From: Solimonas variicoloris DSM 15731
GTDB taxonomy: Bacteria > Pseudomonadota > Gammaproteobacteria > Nevskiales > Nevskiaceae
Length of the DNA stretch: 51,575 nucleotides
Direction of reading: 5' to 3'
Assembly (NCBI RefSeq): GCF_000382285.1
Contig: NZ_KB907943.1
Location: forward strand, 1 to 51,575
Shown piece by piece: positions 46,686-51,575 of the stretch. A model generated the notes under the pieces. The model was given only the letters and a program-made list of their open reading frames with translations, ran no database searches and was not told where the DNA came from. The position numbers were made by a program, and so were the translations under genes. The stretch's first letter is position 1; the number at the start of each line of letters is the position of its first letter.

Positions 46686-47381
46686 ATGAAAATCATTACC
46701 GATGAAAACGTGCTCAAGTGGCAAAAATGCGCCTTGCACGTCTTCAATACAACAAAGTTCAGCACTGCCCCTGATGGCTCATGGGATGCTACAACCGACA
46801 TGAGTGCTGTACTTGAATTGGATCAGACTGGTTGGGAAATATGGGTGCGGCCGATGCAGCCCATTTTTCTGAAACTGTATAAGAAATTTCAGAAAAAGCT
46901 GCCCGTCGAAATGCTGCAGATGGTTGAAATAAATTTTTCGACTGCCTCGATGAATGAAGCCACCGCAGATTATTTGGAGCTTCTGGAGGATTACCGGGCA
47001 ATGTGCGAAGAAAATATTGAAATGCACATCAATAAGGTACACGTAAAAAGCGCACTATCTGACATTCCTGCTGGCTCCAGCATTTCTCTTCGCAAGATGC
47101 TAGAGGAGCAGTTGGGAAGAAAGAAGGCGTCCATTTTTGCCGATTACATCAAAGTGCAAGCTCCAGAAGAAATAAGGAAGGCGCTTCGATGGCTACTGCC
47201 CATCTACGATGATTATGACGCAACGATAGATGGCCCAGCGACTACCTTGGATAACTTTATACGAGGCATTGCCGCCCAGACGCTCAAAGAAAATATCGAC
47301 AAGAAGACTGCAAAGAAGCTCAGGGCACGCGAAACGGAAGAAGGCCCTGCACCAAAGCCCGCCAAAAGAGAGCTGCTATGA
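46686..47381 (+). CDS. Hypothetical cytosolic protein of the mobile element
   Basis: The ATG at 46686 is 17 bp after the integrase stop. The 231-residue product (MKIITDENVLKWQKCALHVFNTTKF...) is acidic and helix-rich, with no membrane segment or catalytic motif. The end has Lys/Glu-rich sequence (KENIDKKTAKKLRARETEEGPAPKPAKREL). It overlaps the next gene by 4 bp. Base composition is lower in GC than the chromosome. I do not recognise the family. Confidence 0.75.
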   Translation: MKIITDENVLKWQKCALHVFNTTKFSTAPDGSWDATTDMSAVLELDQTGWEIWVRPMQPIFLKLYKKFQKKLPVEMLQMVEINFSTASMNEATADYLELLEDYRAMCEENIEMHINKVHVKSALSDIPAGSSISLRKMLEEQLGRKKASIFADYIKVQAPEEIRKALRWLLPIYDDYDATIDGPATTLDNFIRGIAAQTLKENIDKKTAKKLRARETEEGPAPKPAKRELL

Positions 47382-47740
47382 CCCCAGATAGTCTTGAAAT
47401 CATTCTGCTTCAACCAGATCAGTTCCCAGACAAGGACGTCGATGAAGCTTTGATCAGGGCGCTACTGAAAAAACATCCTGAAAAATTTCGAGAATTGCTT
47501 GGCGGTGGGCAAGCGCTGACTGGCACACTGGAAGTCTTTTTCGATGGCAACGTCTATCAGGTCTGGCATGAGGTAGTCACGGAAGACCCAGGCGATGAAT
47601 ATCTAGGCGTTGAATTCTCGCCGGAAGAAATTGCGGAGGCTAAAGCAGAGTTACAGAACAGCATCATCAAGGCTGATGTGCTGGACAAGCCACACCTGCA
47701 AAAGAGCAACCCCAAGAAGAAAGCGGGCCCACTTCTATGA
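47378..47740 (+). CDS. Hypothetical protein (120 aa) coupled to the 46686 gene
   Basis: It starts with ATG inside the previous gene's last codons (ATGA), so translation is coupled. The 120-residue product (MTPDSLEIILLQPDQFPDKDVDEALIRALLKKHPEKF...LEVFFDGNVYQVWHEVV) is acidic with a basic C-terminus (KSNPKKKAGPLL). Unknown family. A small acidic partner next to a larger protein could be a regulator, an immunity protein or an anti-defence factor, but nothing in the sequence decides. A terminator lies 80 bp past its stop. Confidence 0.72.
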   Translation: MTPDSLEIILLQPDQFPDKDVDEALIRALLKKHPEKFRELLGGGQALTGTLEVFFDGNVYQVWHEVVTEDPGDEYLGVEFSPEEIAEAKAELQNSIIKADVLDKPHLQKSNPKKKAGPLL

Positions 47741-47819
47741 GAAGCGCTTGACGACCAAAAAATTTCCGCAATACTGAGATTGTCTCCCTGATGGCTCCAA
47801 CCACACAGACAAATCAAAG

Positions 47820-47862
47820 CCCAGCCCCTCATAGCTCGCAACTTTCGATGGCTGGGTTTTTT
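47820..47862 (+). terminator. Rho-independent terminator
   Basis: CCCAGCC (47820-47826) and GGCTGGG (47850-47856) pair across a 23-base loop and are followed by TTTTTT. It ends the integrase to 47740 transcript. Confidence 0.75.
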
Positions 47863-48178
47863 GTTGCCCGTTGACTTCCCGGCAAAATCTCATAGCTTGT
47901 CATTGCGAGCTATGGGGAAATAAAACTTCCTAATCCCGCAGCAACCAGGTTTGTACGTCCCTAGGATGATGTTCTTTGTCTCGGTTTGGCCTGATTGTGA
48001 TGTGCTGTAAAAGCGGGGATACCCATGACAGCAACAGAGAAGCCCGAAAGGTCTGCCGCTGTGGTCACTAGCTTTAGATGGATGCTTTGCTTCGCCAGCA
48101 TGGCATCGGTCGGTAAGCTGGGCCTGTGCAGAAACTAAGGAACCCAGGCGCACCGCAAGGTGAAGAATAGAAAAGGGT
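47863..48178. other. Non-coding stretch, first part
   Basis: No gene is seen here. It holds ATAGCT...AGCTAT at 47891 and other weak inverted repeats. It leads into the hairpin cluster at 48179-48465. It could be the upstream or downstream part of one long structured RNA. Confidence 0.4.
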
Positions 48179-48465
48179 CCAAGGTTGCTTGAACCCTGCT
48201 TCTGCCAGCAGGGATGGCCGACCTTTGGCTGTCCCTTTTCGGCACAGCCAAACCCTTGCGGGCAAGGCTTCGCTTACTCAGCATGGGTTCAGCCCTTGGA
48301 AGCTTTTCCCACTACGGAAGAACCGGACTTGAACAGTGCAAGGCACTGTTCAAGCGGAGGGGGTAGATTTTCACGAGAGTGAAAATCGAGGGGCCAATGC
48401 AATGGGCCCCTATAAGATTTTCGGAAATTTTTCCGAACGATTGCAGGCACGAGCTAGCGCTCGTG
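48179..48465. other. Cluster of at least seven inverted repeats in 290 bp
   Basis: In order: an outer stem CCAAGG...TGAACCC (48179-48196) with GGGTTCA...CCTTGG (48285-48299), enclosing TTTGGCTGT/ACAGCCAAA (48224-48252) and CCTTGC/GCAAGG (48254-48267). Then CTTGAACAGTGC/GCACTGTTCAAG (48328-48354), GATTTTCAC/GTGAAAATC (48366-48387), AGGGGCC/GGCCCCT (48389-48411), TTCGGAAA/TTTCCGAA (48420-48437) and CACGAGC/GCTCGTG (48448-48465). Stems of 6-12 bp, mostly perfect. Either a large structured RNA or a replication/transfer site. No coding frame spans it. Confidence 0.75.
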
Positions 48466-48527
48466 AGTTGGAGAAAAGCAGGAAATCTGGCCGGCGCATG
48501 CGGCCCAAAGAAACACCATCATCAAGG

Positions 48528-48636
48528 TGGTGCCCGGAGTGGGACTCGAACCCACAACCTGTCGCTAATCTGGCGAAGCAGTCCGAAGGACTGATCGGCT
48601 TATAAGGCCGCTGCTCTACCTTTGAGCTATCCGGGC
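48528..48636 (-). tRNA. tRNA-like gene with very long variable region, anticodon position UAU
   Basis: Complete parts on the minus strand: acceptor GCCCGGA with TCCGGGC, A73 and CCA encoded; D stem GCTC/GAGC; anticodon loop CTTATAA (UAU, Ile) with stem GCGGC/GCCGA (last pair G-A); T arm GTGGG-TTCGAGT-CCCAC. The variable region is 39 nt instead of 4-5 (or 13-19 for Leu/Ser/Tyr) and contains the hairpin CAGTCC-TTC-GGACTG followed by TCGC...GCGA. About 106 nt plus CCA. Functional or not is unclear. It abuts the hairpin cluster. Confidence 0.6.
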
Positions 48637-48729
48637 ATGCAGATGCACGCACGGACATATGAGGAAGGTATTGGTTGCGATGAGCATGGCAAGATCATGC
48701 ATTGGCATGCGGCGGCTTACAAGGCCCTT

Positions 48730-49197
48730 CTAGGGGCAAACTGCGTGCGCCCTATCCAGCAGAACCAAGAAGAAGGTTTCTTTCGCTCGAAAGCCTACGA
48801 CTCTCATGTCTCCCGACACTCTCAACTCGAAGATGTTGATGTCGGCCGATATCTTGTCTTTAACCTTCTTGATATGGGTTGCAGCAGATTGGGCAATTTT
48901 CGCTTCATCTAACTTCGTATAGCCAAAGCCCGTTTTCTTTCCGAGCGAGCCGCCAGACTCGAATATTTTTTGCCAAGTCACTTGGCCGAGTTTCTCGGAA
49001 AATGAGCTAAAAGCCTTCAGCTCATCCTTCTCCCACGCGGAAAGACATTGCCATCCATAATCGTAATACTTAAGGGCAATGTACGGAACTTCTACGTTTT
49101 TGCTTTTGTGGGGAGAAACGCCAAGAACCTTCGATTCAATATCTGATAGTTTGATTTCGGGTTCGGAATGAATTTTATCCTTGGGAATTTTCTTCAT
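48730..49197 (-). CDS. Putative toxin partner of the Panacea-domain protein
   Basis: The 155-residue product overlaps the Panacea gene by 23 bp, so the two are coupled. It is basic and helical at the start (MKKIPKDKIHSEPEIKLSDIESKV) with a C-terminal beta part (FELRVSGDMRVVGFRAKETFFLVLLDRAHAVCP) that resembles the RelE/ParE-like end of ribosome- or mRNA-targeting toxins (RVSG-MRVVGFR...LDRAH). I do not have a named family. The role as toxin is inferred from the neighbour. Confidence 0.6.
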   Translation of the reverse strand: MKKIPKDKIHSEPEIKLSDIESKVLGVSPHKSKNVEVPYIALKYYDYGWQCLSAWEKDELKAFSSFSEKLGQVTWQKIFESGGSLGKKTGFGYTKLDEAKIAQSAATHIKKVKDKISADINIFELRVSGDMRVVGFRAKETFFLVLLDRAHAVCP

Positions 49198-49663
49198 CGG
49201 CTAAGGCTTCTTTGTACTTATCCTGGAAGAATTCCTTGATCGAAGCCTTGCTGATAATTGCATTGCACCTTGCTTCTGCTGGCAGCCCATTGCGCGCAGA
49301 AATCCAAGGTCTCTCGCCATGTGTCATCGCTTCCAGCTTCTTGGCTGAAATTTCGCCATAAACGTCGTAGACCTGTTCCAGAAGCTCTCTCTCTTCATCA
49401 TCGAACTCGACGTCAAGCTGCTGAGGTGGGAGGGACTCCCACTTCTTGTCGCGGAAAACATCGAAGACTTCCTGAACCACAGGACCGTGCGCCCAAGCCT
49501 GGAAATCTTCTTGCATAAACGGTTTGCCGCGCAGCACCTGAGACCAAGCCTCTGTGTAATACAGAAGCTTTTGAACTTTCAGATGGGTAATGGCGGCGCC
49601 AACTTCATCATCAGCATGAGTCCTGTTGATGAGCCATTTCGCCACGTCGATTGCTTTTTTCAC
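49175..49663 (-). CDS. Panacea-domain (SocA/DUF4065-like) antitoxin
   Basis: I take the GTG at 49663, nine bases after GAGGAAA. The 162-residue product starts DVAKWLINRT then VGAAITHLKVQKLLYYTEAWSQVLRGKPFMQEDFQAWAHGPVVQEVFDVF, the classic Panacea/DUF4065 signature. Panacea proteins are neutralising parts of many toxin-antitoxin pairs; the paired gene decides the toxin. The next gene downstream overlaps it by 23 bp. The module probably stabilises the mobile element. Confidence 0.88.
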   Translation of the reverse strand: MKKAIDVAKWLINRTHADDEVGAAITHLKVQKLLYYTEAWSQVLRGKPFMQEDFQAWAHGPVVQEVFDVFRDKKWESLPPQQLDVEFDDEERELLEQVYDVYGEISAKKLEAMTHGERPWISARNGLPAEARCNAIISKASIKEFFQDKYKEALADEENSQG

Positions 49664-49700
49664 GGCACATTTCCTCGCTTACACTAAGTATATCGTTTGG

Positions 49701-49922
49701 TCAAGTTTCAGTCAATCCTGATGCGGTTTTGGTCGAGTGGTTTTGAGGCGATTTTGTGACGAATGTTCCCGCAAGTTCGGCCCTAATCTCCCCCGTCAAT
49801 TCATCCGGCCACATACATGGCTTAGGCATGGGATAGTCAGGGTGGGCCATGTAGTACGCATGGTTTTCTTCCAGAACTCGGCGAACCACAGCCAGCACGG
49901 CTTCAAGCTCCTTGCTGTCCAT
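49701..49922 (-). CDS. Hypothetical small protein of the mobilisation cluster
   Basis: The 73-residue product (MDSKELEAVLAVVRRVLEENHAYYMAHPDYPMPKPCMWPDEL...) has one amphipathic helix and a Pro-rich middle. It overlaps the 3' end of the TraD-like gene by 20 bp, so it is coupled to it. No family is recognised. Confidence 0.6.
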   Translation of the reverse strand: MDSKELEAVLAVVRRVLEENHAYYMAHPDYPMPKPCMWPDELTGEIRAELAGTFVTKSPQNHSTKTASGLTET

Positions 49923-50349
49923 CTTCGACTGAAACCCAAGATGATGGCTCTATAGCGGGCTGTTCTACTGACTGCCTGATCTCTTCAGGCTCCGCACTGT
50001 AAAACCCCTCAGTCGCTGCCTTGATCCTTTCATCAGAAGGCACAGAAGGCCGTGGCAGCTTCTTTCCGATGGCTAGGTATGGTTTGCCAAGCTCAAGGAA
50101 TTTTCTGCACCAGGAAGGCTTGTGCGCGTTCCTGTTCATGAGGCAAAGCATGCCTAGCAGCAGATCATCATCCAGTGTATCAAGGCCCATTTTCTCGACC
50201 ATGCCACCGAGCTTGTAGATGCGCTGATCTCTCACCCTTCGGTCATGTGCCCGCTTTCTGTTTCTCTCGGCCAGCTTCTTCGATGCAAGGCGGGCCTTCT
50301 TGTTTTTTAGCTGTTTGGTCAGTCGTTCTATCTGGGCTTCAATTTTCAT
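49903..50349 (-). CDS. TraD-like mobilisation protein
   Basis: The 148-residue product starts with a basic coiled-coil (MKIEAQIERLTKQLKNKKARLASKKLAERNRKRAHDRR), then RIYKLGGMVEKMGLDTLDDDLLLGMLCLMN, the signature of the small conjugal-transfer TraD/MobB family that accompanies MobQ relaxases. It would help the relaxosome or coupling to the host transfer apparatus. It belongs to the minus-strand cluster opposite the relaxase. Confidence 0.75.
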   Translation of the reverse strand: MKIEAQIERLTKQLKNKKARLASKKLAERNRKRAHDRRVRDQRIYKLGGMVEKMGLDTLDDDLLLGMLCLMNRNAHKPSWCRKFLELGKPYLAIGKKLPRPSVPSDERIKAATEGFYSAEPEEIRQSVEQPAIEPSSWVSVEDGQQGA

Positions 50350-50442
50350 CGTTCATCTATGGTTCTTGATCCCAAGATGACTCGAAGATGAAAAAGATCA
50401 AGGCCGTGGCATCTGTTTCTGCTTCGCAGGGCCAAATCTTGC

Positions 50443-50637
50443 CTAAACCACATGGCTCACAGGCAAACCCTGCAAAGCCCTATCTAGGTTCTGTGCTTCG
50501 GTCACAAACTTCTGAGGCTCTTTCGTGATGACAAGATCAGATCGCCGTTTAGCTCCGGTATTGAGTTCATGAAGCAGTGTGTCTGCCCTGTGCTGAATTC
50601 TTCTCAAAACTTTTTTCACATCGTCCACTTCGCTCAT
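50443..50637 (-). CDS. Small basic-acidic protein (possible MobC-like accessory)
   Basis: The 64-residue product (MSEVDDVKKVLRRIQHRADTLLHELNTGAKRRSDLVITKEPQKF...) is helical and has a good ribosome site (AAGGTGGG, seven bases before the ATG). The position, right beside the oriT-like region and divergent from the relaxase, is that of relaxosome accessory proteins. It lacks a clear ribbon-helix-helix. No family assigned. Confidence 0.6.
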   Translation of the reverse strand: MSEVDDVKKVLRRIQHRADTLLHELNTGAKRRSDLVITKEPQKFVTEAQNLDRALQGLPVSHVV

Positions 50638-50707
50638 AAACCCACCTTAGTAGTTATTTCCCAAGATGACGGACGAGAAAAAAGAGTCAAGCGGGAGGCG
50701 CTTTGTT

Positions 50708-50925
50708 GCCACAATGAATGTGGCCCAAAAATTTGCATTTCTGACTTTTTCTTGTAACAGAGAAAAACCTTGCCGGTCGGTGAAAAGGAGTCACCATATA
50801 TGTAAGAACCGGAGTTGATCCAAAGAACAAGGGTGGCCCTCAAAAGCCACATCAAAGCGAAGCGTAAAGCGCGGTTATGCAAACGATGAAGCCGTTTGCC
50901 CGCGCAAGGGGATGAAGCCCCCTTG
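50708..50925. other. oriT-like region with twin hairpins
   Basis: The 340-bp divergent gap contains GCCACA/TGTGGC (50708-50724), GTGGC/GCCAC (50833-50850), GCAAACG/CGTTTGC (50879-50899) and CAAGGGG/CCCCTTG (50905-50925). The last two hairpins have the same 7-base loop ATGAAGC. Position, immediately upstream of a MobQ relaxase and divergent from accessory genes, fits an origin of transfer. I cannot place the nick site. Confidence 0.55.
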
Positions 50926-50979
50926 ACCCCAACAGCAGAAGCGAAAGATTTTCCCTTGTTATTTAGGTCTGCAAAATGG

Positions 50980-51284
50980 ATGGCAATTTATAGGTGTGAG
51001 GTCAAAACTTTTTCCCGGTCTGCTGGACATTCAGCGGTCGCAAAAGCTGCCTATCGGGCCAGGGATAATTTTCTGGATGAAGGCACTGGCCTGAGATATG
51101 ACTACAGCAAACGCCCAGGCCTCGCTCATTCTGAAATCCTGCTGCCCAAGAATTCACCTGCATGGGCCAAGGATCAATCCACCCTTTGGAACCAGGTCGA
51201 GAAAACAGAGAAGCGCAAGAACTCCACGGTCGCGCGTGAATTCCTGATCGCACTGCCTCATGAACTCAGCCCAGAACAGAGGAT
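50980..51284 (+). pseudogene. MobQ-family relaxase, cut by an IS3-type insertion
   Basis: The ATG at 50980 gives MAIYRCEVKTFSRSAGHSAVAKAAYRARDNFLDEGTGLRYDYSKRPGLAHSEILLPKNSPAWAKDQSTLW, the start of a MobQ/MobL relaxase with the conserved SAVAKAAYRA and the HSEILLP block. Relaxases nick oriT and pilot the strand into the recipient. About 100 codons in, at 51285, the sequence switches to an insertion sequence end (TGAACCGCCCCGAC). So this element is probably no longer self-mobilised unless the rest is intact and in trans. Confidence 0.88.
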
Positions 51285-51575
51285 TGAACCGCCCCGACTA
51301 TCTCGGAGGCTCCACTCTTTGAGAGGATGGAGCTATGAGCAAGAAGCAGACGCGGTATTCACCGGAGGTCAGGGAGCGCGCGGTGCGGATGGTATTCGAG
51401 CACCGTGGCGAGCACGGATCGCAGTGGGCGGCGATCCAGTCGATTGCGGCGAAGATCGGCTGCGAGGCCGAGACGCTGCGGCTGTGGGTTCGCCGGCATG
51501 AGCGGGACCACGGGCTGCGGCCCGGCGTGACGACGGCCGAGCAGGACCGGCTCAAGCAGCTGGAGCGCGAGGTGC
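51285..51575 (+). mobile_element. IS3-family insertion, left end and OrfA start (runs off window)
   Basis: The element starts with TGAACCGCCCCGACTATC, an IS3-type inverted end. OrfA begins at the ATG at 51335 (after GGATGGAG): [20 protein letters not shown], then an HTH ([20 protein letters not shown]) and the start of a coiled-coil ([13 protein letters not shown]). It is not the same as the IS remnant at 44401, so the two copies are different IS. It interrupts the relaxase gene. Confidence 0.88.

Noticed and set aside
51285-51501. Continuation of the relaxase frame
   Set aside because: After 51285 the DNA is an IS end and OrfA leader; the frame stays open by chance.

Overview
The window is GC-rich, densely coded bacterial DNA. 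The chromosomal genes (nhaA, pncB, the CsgG/DUF4810/DUF799 lipoprotein trio, a GAF-kinase-receiver hybrid, LysR and AraC regulators, many small metabolic enzymes) suggest a gammaproteobacterium of the Xanthomonadales/Nevskiales type or a betaproteobacterium. I cannot place it more precisely without a search.

Region 1 (about 1-4110) is accessory DNA. It begins inside an IS110-family transposase. A run of short plus-strand genes follows: a membrane protein, a phytanoyl-CoA dioxygenase-like protein, several orphans, an exported alpha/beta hydrolase and a VOC protein. At least two gaps between them look like integron attC recombination sites, so part of this region is probably a gene-cassette array or its remains.

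Region 2 (about 4500-34500) is ordinary chromosome. It carries yaiI, nhaA, the hybrid histidine kinase, a uracil-DNA glycosylase, a GST, a dienelactone hydrolase, a CMD/cupin/LysR cluster, nitronate monooxygenase, an SDH-L type shikimate dehydrogenase, the lipoprotein trio, an M20 dipeptidase, an M14 peptidase, pncB, and a diguanylate cyclase with an ethylene-receptor-like membrane sensor. A roughly 100-bp dispersed element with GTCAT...ATGAC ends occurs three times. An SDR gene beside an AraC regulator has an in-frame stop at codon 13.

Region 3 (34823-45126) is a 10.3-kb genomic island bounded by 47-bp direct repeats. The repeats are the 3' part of a CAT-anticodon tRNA gene. The cargo is one tightly packed minus-strand operon: hsdM, a TIR-like DUF4062 protein, hsdS, a Schlafen-like AlbA_2 ATPase and hsdR. 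The two extra genes are locked into the Type I restriction-modification operon by 2-4 bp junctions, so this is the best candidate here for an under-described defence module. The island's integrase is reduced to its first 50 or so codons, next to the remains of an IS3-family element.

Region 4 (45127-51575) is a second, less GC-rich mobile element. It has an intact tyrosine integrase beside the tRNA repeat, two coupled orphan genes, a 790-bp non-coding stretch packed with inverted repeats, a tRNA-like gene with a very long variable region, a Panacea-type toxin-antitoxin pair, a TraD-like mobilisation gene, an oriT-like region and a MobQ relaxase. The relaxase gene is cut at position 51285 by an IS3-family insertion that runs off the window.
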